A stretch of DNA of 31,854 nt from Dunaliella salina (GCA_002284615.2 MU069688.1:248115-279968), one strand, 5' to 3'. Numbered from the stretch's first letter, positions 19,419 through 28,959 are shown. The notes: generated from the letters alone by a model not told the origin. Numbers and translations: made by a program.

Positions 19419-20016
19419 TTACACAATCTACAAATGAGCAATCACTAGTCATAACTATTGGTGTTGACGTGGGAACCGCGGGATCGATGCCCACCGCCAC
19501 AATCTTTCTCCATTTTTCCCTATTGCTGCGGCTGAAATCAGTCATGGGGTTCCAGCCGTGGACTTTTTCTTGATCACGGCTGAAGACTCAAAAGTACACA
19601 TTAAGAAGTGCGGCTGAGCACGGCTGAAATCAGCCGTGTTCAGCCGTGGGGTTTTCAGCCGTGGACTTTTTTTTGCTCACGGCTGAATAGAGAATTTCAG
19701 CCGCACTTTCAGCCGATACTCCATACGGCTGACAACAGCCGCATCAGCCGCTATTCAGCCGAGGCCAGAAATTTCTGACGAAGGTAATGCGCAACAAAAG
19801 TCACGGCTTCACGATGAGCAGGCGCGCTCAAACGTGCGGGGTGGGAGGGCGGAACGCAAAGAGCGCCCCTTGCGGACGAACGTGATGTTAGTCGTGTTCG
19901 TGTGGTGTTGGGCCCAGTGAAAGCAAAGGCCCCGAGAATCGGTGGCTTCGTGAATGGGACACTTTGTGAAAAAGTATTGCCCGGGATCCAACGGAAGGCA
20001 TTGTTAGCCCATATGT

Positions 20017-20038
20017 GATTGTTACATTCCTCCCCACC
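20017..20038 (+). repeat. LTR-end plus polypurine-tract-like remnant in the gypsy leader
   Basis: GATTGTTACATTCCTCCCC followed by ACC matches the real 3' LTR/polypurine junction at 10752-10773 (AATTGTTACATTCCCCCCC, ACC) almost completely. It may mark an older related element or a rearranged leader. Confidence 0.45.
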
Positions 20039-20238
20039 CTCCTGAACTCGCGTCCTGTTGAGTTAACACAACTGCCACACCTTTTCAGGTTTTACGTGTT
20101 TAGTCACAATGAGCGGCCAATGGTCAGGCGCAACCTTCGGGGAAGACAACGTTTGAAGTGTGTGACGGATTTTACGATGGTTACCGTCAAGGATCGAACC
20201 GGAGACTTCATGATTATGGTAACCTGAGGTGACCCTGG

Positions 20239-20254
20239 CCTAGCTTCGCTACCA
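20239..20254 (-). promoter_or_regulatory. Primer-binding site, initiator tRNA-Met type
   Basis: Two bases inside the 5' LTR, the element strand reads TGGTAGCGAAGCTAGG. Its complement, CCTAGCTTCGCTACCA, has the shape of a eukaryotic initiator tRNA-Met 3' end: a T-stem strand CCTAG, an acceptor strand ending in U72, then A73-CCA. Primer identity is inferred from this shape, not from a tRNA in the window. Confidence 0.75.
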
Positions 20255-20256
20255 AA

Positions 20257-20546
20257 TATAACAGGCAGTGTGCTAGCAGCGAATGAGCGTAAGAGAGAAG
20301 AGCCGCTAGGACATGCCTGTGTGTGTGTGTGAAGTGTGTGTGTAAGTGTATGTGCAGAGGAGATGCAATGGCACGCCCCACTCGCGCGTGCTCACGTCAG
20401 ATTCTCCAGCAGGCAAAGTTTTCTATATAAGTTAGAAGTGTCCTGCCCTGCAATCTGTCCAGGAATAACTCCCTTGCGGTTACTTAGCTGGTCAGAGGTG
20501 TGACCCAGATTGAGTTACAATTCAGAATTACTCCTGAAATGTTACA
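20257..20546 (-). repeat. 5' LTR of the gypsy element
   Basis: 290 bp, homologous to 10465-10761. On the element strand it starts TGTAACA and ends TGTTATA. A TTATATAG box (about 20423-20430) lies in the middle and could be the element's TATA box, directing transcription leftwards. Confidence 0.94.
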
Positions 20547-20551
20547 GGGAG
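20547..20551. repeat. Target-site duplication GGGAG (right)
   Basis: Identical to 10460-10464 and directly adjacent to the 5' LTR end. Confidence 0.92.
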
Positions 20552-22600
20552 AATGAGGGGGGATGGAGTAGGAGGGGAATGGCTGTGGGATCCTGTGCCT
20601 AATGATGCTGGATGAGGGGATCGCTGGTCTGTGTGCTTCACACGGTCAACCTTGCAATTGCGCAGCCAATATTCACATGAGCCTGTAGATTTTATGTCTG
20701 CTTGAGGATTAGTGGGGTTTGTATCAAATGTGATTTTGTTGTGCAATTCTGTGTCAAGTTTCTGCTGCCACGCGTTGGTTGTGTTAGGTTTTTCAAATCC
20801 TTGTCTTTCAAGATTTGAGAGAATATAATCTGCTGTGGGTATGGAGAGATTAGGCTCGCTCTGTTGTGCTTCAAACTTAGGCAAACACTCTCTAACCTTA
20901 GGCCATGTCTCCTGTAAATCCTGTGACTCCCAGGAGGGCTTCCAAGTGACCCTCCTGAGTTCTTCTCTAGTCTGCCGCGCTCTTTCATTTTTTTGGCCGT
21001 CATTAAGGCTTACAAGCGGGACATGCCCATGTGGTACGTCCGGTGGCGCACATCATAAACATACATATCAGGAAACGGAAGGTTTCAGCTATAACTATGA
21101 TAGTAATTGCATACTTGGCAGCAGGCGCTCAACATCAGTGCGAGCAGCAGGTGAGGCATTTTCAGGCTCAAGGTTAGCTTCTTTGAAGAGTGCCAGTGCC
21201 CTTTGCTAAATGATCATAGGTGCGTAGTGGGTGTGATATTGCACTTAAAGGTGGACGGGGGAGCTTGATTGTTCTTTCTTGTTTTCTGTGTAAATTATCC
21301 AATCATCTATGTGAGTTGCGCCTAAATCATGATAGAAGATAGAACTGATGGCATGGCTAGTAGTAGTTCTTCAGTGAGTTTGCTAAATGTGTTTTCCCCA
21401 CAGTTCCAGACGTTTGGGAAAGCAAGTTTTGAGAGTGGATGGCAGCGAGATGATCCGTCTGTCTGTGTGGATAGTTGTTTCCTCTTCCTGGGTCTGTTTG
21501 TCTTTGTATCTAGGCTGTATGGAGTATGAGTTTGTGTCTGAGAGCTGAGACTATCATCTTTCTGATGCTGGTGGTTTGTGTTTGGGGAGTTGGGCTGTGT
21601 AGGGATATGGCAAGCAGTGCTCAGACAAGCAATTGAACTTCTATCATTTTGGCTAGCCTAGCTGAAATGGGACATGGAAGAAAAGGTATAACTCATTGCT
21701 GGGTGGCCCTTCTGAAGGTGAATCTTGCATGAAAGCCAGAGTGTCCAGACATGTAGTGGATGCGTGTGCAGCGGGATGGAGTGCTCGTGTGGGAGTGATG
21801 CTGAGTGTAGAATCGGAGGGAGTTCTTTTACTGATTGGCTCCTCCAGTGATTGCATTTCCATGACATTTGCAACTTGTTGTGTTCCCGGACAATTTATGG
21901 GTGTAGGAGATGTACTGTTTGTCTGAGGCGGCGTCCGGTGTGTTCATGGGTGTAGTAAGAGGTTGAGCAAGTCTGTGGCGGTGGCACTGCTTGAGTGGGG
22001 GGAATGAAGCTGGTTTGGGGGCTTGCTCGCTGGAAAACCTGGGTGTGGGAAGGCTGTTCCCCACCCATGCTGGTATTGGTAAGGCCGCTCACATATGTGT
22101 TGTTGGTACGACGGTAAACTGGAAGGGTAATTGCTTCAGTGTTTTTGTAGGCAATGATCTCTTGGATTGAGGATGTGTTCAATTCTTGCTGTGGTTGACA
22201 AGAGCTGCCAGCCTGTTAAGTGCATTTTTACACTTGTTGTTGACCTTGGGATGTTTAGCCGGAAGCCTATAAACTGAGATGATGTGAATTTTGCGACAAG
22301 ATGTAAGCTCATGTAGCCCGCTGATTCCCATATTCAGCAGAGGTTGCATAATGCAAATGGTGAGAGTAGGGAGGTTGTGAGGAGGTGGCTCGTGCAAGGA
22401 GAGGGCTTCACAAATGTGCAGTAGTTCCCCCTTGAACACACACTATTGCCATTTTTCATGAGATGGAGCTTGCTCGAATGGATGCTAGTCGGCTGGCGAG
22501 CGTGCATGTTACAGTTGAGCTGACTTTTATGTGCAGGTTTGTTCCTTTCCGTTTGGTGAGGTAGGTTTCAGATGAAGTATTTAGGTTTTCTATCTGCTTA
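20552..22600 (-). pseudogene. LINE-1, region between reverse transcriptase and RNase H, decayed
   Basis: A minus-strand series of coding-like segments follows the RT: KGELLHICEALSLHEPP with ISVYRLPAKHPKV at 22179-22439, Pro/Thr/Gln-rich frames at 21650-22180, and a charged stretch at 20552-21000 (ENASPAARTDVERLL, WPKVRECLPKFEAQ, YILSNLERQGFEKPN). Within the best frame at 22440-22600 the stops are all TAA or TAG and fit former Gln codons; elsewhere TGA also occurs and small frameshifts are needed. The order matches a LINE Pol linker before an RNase H domain. No function can be read from it. Confidence 0.55.
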
Positions 22601-22620
22601 CTTAGGAGGTTGAGGCTAAC

Positions 22621-22690
22621 TGAATTGATGTGGGGAGTGTTTTCACTGCCTGAGTAGTTTTTCTTTTCTTTTTCTTTTCTTTTCTTTTCT
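22621..22690 (+). mobile_element. 70-bp truncated TTTTC-tailed retroposon with an 11-bp target duplication
   Basis: TTGAGGCTAAC occurs at 22610-22620 and again at 22691-22701. Between them lie TGAATTGATGTGGGGAGTG, TTTTCACTGCCTGAGTAG and a tail of TTTTC units. This matches only the last part of the longer copies, so the insertion is strongly 5'-truncated. It interrupts LINE-1 just after the conserved SLEDPSVRHRTLAS segment. Confidence 0.93.
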
Positions 22691-22701
22691 TTGAGGCTAA
22701 C

Positions 22702-24183
22702 GTGCGGTGTCTTACTGAGGGGTCCTCAAGGCTGGAAGAGAGAGCAAAAGCCTGGTGTCTACGGTATTCTACACAGATTGAAGTGCGTCCTAGTCCAAAA
22801 TTGTCAGAATTTTCACGAATTATTGCTGCAGCCGTGCTTTTCCAGCGTTTGTGTTTGTGTTTGACCATTTTGTCTATCATGGTGTCCCAGATAATAAGGT
22901 CAGTAGGGGTGCAGGGAGTTACTGCAAAAGAGTATGCAAGGGATTATGGCAGTGCAAACAATGTTTAGAACTTGGCGTGGGGATGCATAGGGTGAGGCAA
23001 GGTTTCCTAGCTTATTTTGTAGGTTACAAGTCATATGCTGAAGCTGGTGCTTCCAGCTCAAGGCCATGGTCATTTGGATTCCAAGATAGAGGAAGAATTC
23101 ATTTGATGGGAGGCATTGGGCCTTCTGTCCTTGGATTTCTATTTTCCCCTGAAGCCTTTGATGGAGTGCTTGAGAAGAAGTCACCCCGTTGTGGTCTTTT
23201 CTGGAATGGCTGTGTAGAATGCCGGTAGCTTTTGTCTTGCTGCCAGATTAATAAAGTGCGGCCCTGTCAGAGTAGGGGGTGAGTTTCCTGACTTGTGCTT
23301 TCAGATCTTGTATTTTGCTAGTTGGACAGAGGAGGTCATCTGCAAAGGCAGCGCTGCTAAGGTTATTTGCAACGTGGTTGTCGGTGGTATTTTGGTCTGG
23401 AACACATCCATGTTTGTAGTCGCATCCCCTGCGTGTCATGCTGGAGCTGCAAGTGCAAAGTGCAAAAGCGTTGGAGGTGCCATGTTGGAGCCCTGCCTAC
23501 ATGTAGCCAACGTAGGAGGGGCTCCGGAGGATCCATGTTGAGCAGAAAGAGGATGGGTGAGTGTGTATCACCGTGAATTGTACCCCTCTCAACATGAATT
23601 TGCTTGATGCTAGCCCCTGAGGGTAGTCTCACTGGAATAGTGGCATTTTCATATAGACTTCTGACGGTTTCAATGGCGTCAGTGGGGAAGCCCAAATCAT
23701 ACATTATTCAGAGCATCCTGTCATGGTCAGTTGTATTGAAGGCTAAAGTGAAACCTACAATGAGGGCATAGATGTCTTTTCCAAAAATTTTGGCATCTTC
23801 AAATCCCATGATGACATTTTGGAGTAGGTGGATAGTATCTTTTTGATTCCGGAAGCCAGCTTGTTTAGAGCTCAGGAGGGAGTGTGCTTCTGCATACTCA
23901 TAGAGAGTATTAATGACCATGCGCGTCCAGAGCTTGTAAAGCGTGTTGGCTAGCCCAAAGGGCCTGTAGGAGGATATATTTGTCTCCTCTTTTTTGCTTC
24001 CATCGATGAGGATAGTCTCACTAATTTTCCAAGACACCGGGGTGAGGCGCGTGGCCTGCATGATAATGAAGAGCTTGTGAATGCTCACCTGGATTTTGGG
24101 GGAGAGTATTCTGAGGATCTCATTCACTATGCCATCTGGACCTGGTGGTTTGTTATTACTAGGGGTGCATTCTTTGCATTCTT
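22702..24183 (-). pseudogene. LINE-1 reverse transcriptase
   Basis: Motifs run in order: NKPPGPDGIVNEIL at about 24125-24165, SYRPFGLANTLYKLWTRM, SKQAGFRNQKDTIH and AFNTTDHDRML. GTIHGDTHSPILFLL follows, then the catalytic AAFADDLL near 23330, then YLGIQMTMALSW and the conserved FGLGRTSICVEYRRHQAF at about 22770. In the palm, VGF stands where LINEs usually have a catalytic (V)DF, so the enzyme is dead on that ground too. TGA at 23708-23710 follows DHDRML, and at least three frameshifts occur. The parts are nevertheless recognisable as a non-LTR reverse transcriptase. Confidence 0.88.
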
Positions 24184-24960
24184 TAAAGGCACTTAACTTT
24201 ATTCATGATTTTGGAGTGGAGCCATCCTCTTTGATCCTTCCCTTCCGATTCGTCTTGTGTAATTCTTGACTGTAGAATAAATGGGCCTGGCACAAGGGCA
24301 GAATGATTAGACTGCTTCCAGGGATAATTACGTGGGGCTTCGTGTGGAATATATTTGCCATGTTTGATTTTTACTACCTTCATAGCCTGTGCGTACTAGT
24401 TTTCAACAATCCGTGCCTGCTTGGTTGGTATAGTTTCTACGTGTCCTGTTTCTGGATCTTGGAAGGCTTGGAGACCTGTTCTGGGTTGTGCAATTTGTGT
24501 CTGAACATTTCCTTATGTGCTTGTTTGGGGTTTGTGTAGGTTGTTTTTTTTGCATCTCTTTACGAGCAATGTTGAAGTTGTGCTTGTTGCGAGTTTCAGA
24601 CATGTGAGGAATGGCTTGTTTAGAGCTCTCAGAGAGCTCTTGCAGTTGTGGAAGAGGAGGGATCTCAAGTTGAAAATTGTTATGTTTGGAGATGGCTTTA
24701 CTGGTTCACGTTTTCTCTATTTTGCTTCAAAATGTTGGAGGTGATGTCAGTTGTGTTGATTGCAGAGGAAGTGGTCGAACTGGATGGCTTTGATCAAGGA
24801 AAGCCGTTTTTTTAGTTTGCGCCGTTTATTGCTTATATTTCTTGGGTTCTAATGGTTGTAGTCTGAGAGGGAATGAGCAACCAAGGCCCTGTGTGTAGGC
24901 ATGGCGCACCAGAGGTGACACATCAGTCGTTCGTTCTCTTGGGTATGAGTCTAAGAAAAA
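24184..24960 (-). pseudogene. LINE-1, endonuclease-to-RT linker
   Basis: Minus-strand frames upstream of the RT are coding-like: RALVAHSLSDYNH at about 24840-24890, where a SDH-like end of an APE endonuclease could sit; a basic KRRKLKKRLSLIKAIQF segment; and FLTCLKLATSTTST or, in another frame, NIARKEMQKKQ. TAA/TAG codons interrupt. No complete endonuclease is visible, and the sequence changes to repeat R1 near 25010. The element is therefore 5'-truncated or replaced at this point. Confidence 0.4.
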
Positions 24961-25014
24961 TGTCCTGTACCAAGAGTAACTTTTTGGCGACATGTGTCAA
25001 TCCAATTAAAAATT

Positions 25015-25625
25015 GCATATTCGGAATCCTGAGAACAAGAGCTATCAATCGGTATAAATATGGGTACAATCGGAGGAGGTGGGGGTTTAGGGGGGTTCTG
25101 GCTTTTTGGGATTCCCTCTTCAGATTTTTTCTGAGCCATTTTTACAGAAGTCTAAGCATATCGCCAAATTTCTCAGCTCAAGAACTATCGATTGGCACCC
25201 TCTTTGGACAAATTGAGAAAAGGGGGGGATCTCTGTGCATGAATCAGAGTCAGTACCACATGCGCATGTGTGTAGGTTGCGGGTGTGAAGGCAGACATGC
25301 AGCAAGCAGATCCAAACTCCTTATAATGACAATGTGTAATATGTCCTTACATGGTGAAGTCAGAAGGGCGGTTAACCATGAACGTTCATGGACTTGCAAG
25401 CCAGTTGTGGGCGCCTGGAAGGGCAGGTTTGCATGGGTGTCCGTTCCTCAGTTTTCGCCCCACAACTCAACTCCAACTTGATGTTTGATTGCGATGAGTA
25501 TGTTGGATTGCGATGAGATGGATGAGGAATTTCAAGGGGAGCAGATTAGTACTTTTGTTCCCTGGATTGGGGCTCTGAATCCTTCCAGGAGGTTTTGGGG
25601 TGGGTGGTGGGTCAAGAGTGTCCAA
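25015..25625 (+). repeat. Dispersed repeat R1, copy 2
   Basis: Homologous in block order to 1160-1690. This copy has GGAGGAGGTGGGGGTTTAGG where copy 1 has the 51-base G run. It begins at the edge of the LINE-1 remnant. Confidence 0.55.
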
Positions 25626-26428
25626 AGAAAGAAAGGAAGAATTACGCGTGCCCGTAGGCCGCGCGCATTAAGGAAAGAGCCTTCCATTAACTCCCACCGA
25701 CAGGACAAACCCCGAGAAGATACCATTTTTTCCTCCCTGGGTGTCCAACCCAAAGTTTTTATGTGCCTGTCCTCAAAAATTGCTTGCACCCTCCTGTCCT
25801 GTACTTTAAATACTTCAGCCTGAGGTCCACAACAAAACTACTGAGGTCAATTGGTTCATAATTCAGCAGCTTTTTTCGAAAATATGCAAATGAGTCAAAC
25901 CATCCGTGGCTGAGAAAATGTGAAAGGACCAACAATGACCTGGGGAAGCCGTCAGCATGTAAGATCTTTCTCATTGTGGAGTTTTTGCATTGGTATAATT
26001 GCATTCAAGTTGGCGCAGAGCTGCATGAAACCAATAAAAATGCAAGGGCTCTAGGCCACACCCTCGCATGACACACCAGGAGGTGGTAGTGTCCCAATAC
26101 CCCCAAAATCCTTTTAACACTGTTTACAGCCATTTTTGTGAGGGGTTGTCCACCTCTTTGCCTTGTCTCAAGAAAAGAATTGCCCAAATTTGACCTTTTT
26201 TTGTTTCATCGACCCAAGGAAATGGTGATTTCCCATGAGGGCCTTTGCTCCTTCGTCGGAATGTTGTATTTCATTACTGGACCGTTACAAAGCAGTTTCT
26301 GAACAAGTAACCAAATCGTAACCGGCCTCGATTTCTCATTTTGTAACTGCCTGGAAATCGTCCAGTAACACTTTAGAGCATTACTCAATAAGTAATTGAA
26401 TTGTTATCAGGCTGTCATNGGCAGCTGA
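25626..26428. other. Non-coding stretch, nothing recognised
   Basis: No gene-like frame, known motif or strong repeat is seen before the minisatellite. From about 26260 on, GTAAC/GTTAC words become frequent and resemble a degenerate extension of the 86-bp repeat. Confidence 0.45.
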
Positions 26429-26730
26429 GTCACCGAACAGTAACCAGTCAGCAATGCTCCAGTGCATGACTGGCTGAGTAACTGGCCAGGCACCGTGCAG
26501 TCACCAGCAGGTCAGTCACCAAGCAGTAACCAGCCAGCAACACTCCAGTGCATGACTAGCTGAGTAACTGGCCAGGCACCGTGCAGTCACCAGCAGCTCA
26601 GTCACCGAGCAGTAACCANCCAGNNACACTCCNTTGCATGACTAGCTGAGTAACTGGCCAGGTACCATGCAGTCATCGACAGCTGAGTCACCGAACAGTT
26701 ACCAGCCAGCAATACTCCAGTGCATGACTG
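26429..26730. repeat. 86-bp minisatellite, about 3.5 units
   Basis: Units start at 26429, 26515, 26601 and 26687 with GTCACCGAACAGTAACC or close variants. The period is exactly 86 bp and the last unit stops after 44 bp. Each unit holds CCAGTGCATGACT and TGAGTAACTGGCCAGG. Several N lie in the third unit. Confidence 0.93.
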
Positions 26731-26809
26731 CTCCTTCAAGAAGTTCATGGTCAAAAATACCAGCAAAAAAGCTGGGGCTCCTACGACAGAGACAACCAAG
26801 CAAGGTCCA

Positions 26810-26844
26810 CAAGGAAGGACAGAAGTGAAGGCGAGCAAAGTCCC
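26810..26844 (+). repeat. Single 35-bp unit related to 27490-27594
   Basis: AAGGAAGGACAGAAGTGAAG followed by GCGAGCAAAGTCC matches the tandem units 0.7 kb downstream, with similar flanking words (CCTACGACAG against CTTCGTCGCC). Confidence 0.7.
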
Positions 26845-27059
26845 AGAGGTGGGCGACAGGCCCAAATTCCTGAAAATGTTCTTTCCCGCCTATATTTTCC
26901 AAATCTGACCAGGCCAACCGTTATGATATAAACGAAAAACACTTCCACCAAAAAATGATGAAAATCGGTTGACTCCAGATCACTCTCCCGGCCTCAGATC
27001 ACCCTAAATGGCCCACAGCTTCACCCTGGGACCATTTTCCACCCCCAAAATATTTTCTT

Positions 27060-27300
27060 AATAACCCTCATATGACATGCTAACATCCTGCATATTCTAA
27101 AGTGGGAATAAAGAAGTTCAAAAATTGCACCCCTAGTGCTGGATTTTCTCCAAGGGAAATGGCTGAAATTCAGTACCTGACCAATCACTAGGTCTTTTCA
27201 CTCCATTTCTTTTTGCAATGATATTTTTTTGGTTCAAGGACACCAAACCATTAAAAATCACCTGATTAGGTACAGTGGCTGGTCAGATATGGTGGGTGCT
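27060..27300 (+). repeat. Dispersed repeat R2, copy
   Basis: Shares ATGCTAACATCCTGCATATTC, AGGGAAATGGCTGAAATTCA, CTGACCAATCACT and a GGTACAGTGGCTGGTCAGAT end with the copy at 19070-19350. Diverged, no coding frame. Confidence 0.7.
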
Positions 27301-27489
27301 TGCTCGAAAAGTAGGGTTCTCGTTTGGGCAAATTGCAGAAGTGGCCGTGAGTTGCAGTTTTCAAACTTAGGAGATTTGGGTACCATTTGATGCTAAGCAC
27401 GAAAAGTGCCAAGTACAGCCACCTTGCGCTGTGAACATTTCAAAAGGACCCCTGTTGGGGGCCTTCGTCGCCCACCTGGCAAAGTCGAC

Positions 27490-27594
27490 AAGGAAGGACA
27501 GAGGAGAAGGAAAGCGAAGACCACAAGGAAGGACAGAGGAGAAGGAAAGCAAAGACCACAAGGAAGGCCAGATGTGAGGGCAAGCAAAGTCCAC
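27490..27594 (+). repeat. Three tandem 35-bp units
   Basis: Units at 27490-27524, 27525-27559 and 27560-27594 share AAGGAAGGACAGAGGAGAAG and end with CCAC. The third is more diverged. The minus-strand frames through them (Leu/Ser/Phe/Pro-rich) are repeat artefacts. Confidence 0.88.
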
Positions 27595-27690
27595 AAAGGA
27601 CAAAGGAGCTGGGCAAAGAAATAGGAGCGAAGGCCCTTTGACTTGCAAACATACCATCAGGCATTATACAAGTCTTGAAGAGCTACGAGG

Positions 27691-27753
27691 AGCCAGAAAG
27701 AACCAGTAGATAGAGGGGGGGAGCCAGAAAGATACAGTAGAGAGAGGGGGGGA
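27691..27753 (+). repeat. Two tandem units of about 31 bp ending in a G run
   Basis: AGCCAGAAAGAACCAGTAGA-TAGAGGGGGGG is followed by AGCCAGAAAGATACAGTAGA-GAGAGGGGGGG. Confidence 0.85.
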
Positions 27754-27769
27754 CATAGAACAGGGAAGC

Positions 27770-27960
27770 ATGTTTACGCCGGATAGAACAGACCTGAGGA
27801 TGAGCATCCTTGGAAATGATATGTTGTTCATCCATCCTGCCGAAAAGCATTTGCATGATGTGAACCATTCACGGCAGACAATAGGTGTGATGCCCAGCAA
27901 GAAAGTTCCGCAAACTCGTCACGACAAGGCCCACAAAAAATCCCTCTCACAGCTGGATTC
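27770..27960 (+). CDS. Short coding-like frame of unknown nature
   Basis: A plus-strand frame beginning with Met-Phe-Thr-Pro contains MSILGNDMLFIHPAEKHLHD and IGVMPSKKVPQTRH. Its composition is more protein-like than the surroundings, and it runs into a retroposon fragment at 27963. I recognise no family. It could be a gene or transposon exon fragment, or chance. Confidence 0.2.
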
Positions 27961-27962
27961 TA

Positions 27963-28018
27963 GAGAAACTCTCCATACATCAATCAAGATAAAGAGGATG
28001 CATTGGCGCAGGAGAGCC
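27963..28018 (-). repeat. TTTTC-tailed retroposon fragment without tail
   Basis: On the plus strand, GAGAAACTCTCCATACATCA followed by ATCAAGATAAAGAGGATGCATTGG corresponds to 12381-12430 of the integrase copy. The tail end is missing and sequence identity is lower. Confidence 0.6.
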
Positions 28019-28429
28019 GAAAATGCCGTTTATAAACCTAAATTAATTGGAGCAGTATCTTTGTGAGAAAGTGCGAACCTTGCCTGAGATCTTGAGTTCT
28101 GGCCCTTTTTATTGATAACAAATATACATGTAAAGGACTTCACCCCCTCTTCTGGTCCTCCTCACCAGCGACAGCTCAGCTCCGCTTTTATAATAGGCCG
28201 TCCATCACAAGATTTTAGGCAGAAGAAACTAATGGGCTGGCTTGGAATAGTTCATGTTGCTTTCTTGGATGACGCTTTCTGAGCTTCCAAATGGACAAGG
28301 TGTGGAACACGGCCAGTGGATCTCTTGCACTCAACTCATATTGCACACATGTGTCCTGCTGCACTTCACATATGGACACTGCAATTGCTTGCTCCTCACG
28401 CATGTTCTCCACGACTGATAAGCTTCAAG

Positions 28430-28600
28430 CTTGAATCCAAAACACCATATCTGACCACCCACTGCACCAAATTGGGTGATTTTTTGGTGATTTGGAGTGC
28501 TCGTCTCAAAAACATATCATTGCAAAAAAAATGGTGTGAAAAGACCCTGTGGTTGGTGTTTTATGGCGATTTCAGCCATTTTTCCATCAAAAAGCACCGA
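28430..28600 (-). repeat. Dispersed repeat R2, inverted copy
   Basis: On the plus strand, CTGACCACCCACTGCACCAA, ATTGGGTGATTTTTTGGTG and ATCATTGCAAAAAAAATGG correspond to the reverse complement of the 19070-19350 copy. Confidence 0.65.
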
Positions 28601-28637
28601 ACTAGGGTTTACGTACCCCATGTGAGCTTCAGCCCAG

Positions 28638-28959
28638 AAAGAAAAAGAAAAACTACTTAGGCAGAGAAGCTCTCCCCACATCAATTGAAGAAAAGGAGAC
28701 ACGCTGGCTCAGAAAGCGCCGTGAGTCCCCTCCACCACAAGGTATGAAAAAGAGAAAGCTAATGGGGATCTGGGAAGTTCAACTAGAAACACCTGGCTCT
28801 AGAACCTGGCTGTGGGAAGTACGCTCGTTTTCCATAGCACAAGTTTGTGGGCATATTGAACAGAATGTATAAATAGTCCCACCAACACCCAGGACAATAG
28901 GGTGAATTGTAAGAGTTTTAGCGTTTTAAGTCTACAAAGGTCTGCATGCTGCTGCTGCT
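28638..28959 (-). mobile_element. TTTTC-tailed retroposon with internal deletion
   Basis: It is flanked by GCCCAG at 28632-28637 and 28960-28965, a possible short target duplication. The 3' block (reverse complement of ACTACTTAGGCAGAGAAGCT) and the GACCCCATT-like segment match the other copies. An internal stretch of about 80 bp that encodes the LGLD...QQL part of the peptide is missing. It retains a CCTGGGTGT-TGGTGGGACTATTTA block also seen at 16504-16525 but absent from the integrase copy. Confidence 0.8.

Larger units (their letters stand above)
18260..19780. mobile_element. Inverted-repeat element packed with CGGCTG motifs, inserted in the gypsy leader
   Basis: The left end (CGTCAGAAATATCTGGCCT) and the reverse complement of the right end (CGTCAGAAATTTCTGGCCT) match, and the match continues for about 45 bp to GGCTGATGCGGCTG. 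Beyond this, both ends carry dozens of CGGCTGA/TCAGCCG motifs in both orientations, as in transposons with clustered subterminal transposase sites. No transposase frame is visible, so it would be non-autonomous. Only a 2-bp AA flanks both ends, so the superfamily is unresolved. The interior holds a (TA)n tract and an R2 repeat copy. Confidence 0.75.
10465..20546 (-). mobile_element. Ty3/gypsy chromovirus-type LTR retrotransposon, decayed and nested
   Basis: A complete element in outline: two LTRs, a GGGAG duplication, primer site, polypurine tract, and gag-protease-RT-RNase H-integrase-chromodomain in the minus-strand direction. This domain order defines Ty3/gypsy, and the C-terminal chromodomain places it with the chromoviruses. 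It cannot be autonomous. Gag has two TAA stops, the protease-RT region two TGA stops, pol has about three frameshifts, and three other elements are inserted (12358-12895, 16480-16860, 18260-19780). Part of gag is hidden by the assembly gap. The LTRs differ at about ten positions plus two indels, so the insertion is not recent. Confidence 0.95.

Noticed and set aside
20179..20224. Truncated tRNA with a GGTTCGATCC T-arm on the minus strand
   Set aside because: The T-stem does not pair, no anticodon or D arm fits, and the 7-bp outer stem alone is weak. Noted only as a leader hairpin.
17132..22600. Alternative nuclear code with TAA/TAG read as Gln, as in some ulvophyte algae
   Set aside because: Several interruptions are TGA at Arg or Trp positions, frameshifts are also present, and the affected frames are transposon remnants. 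Ordinary C-to-T decay explains them. The single TAA in the gene at 5673-6892 is not enough evidence.
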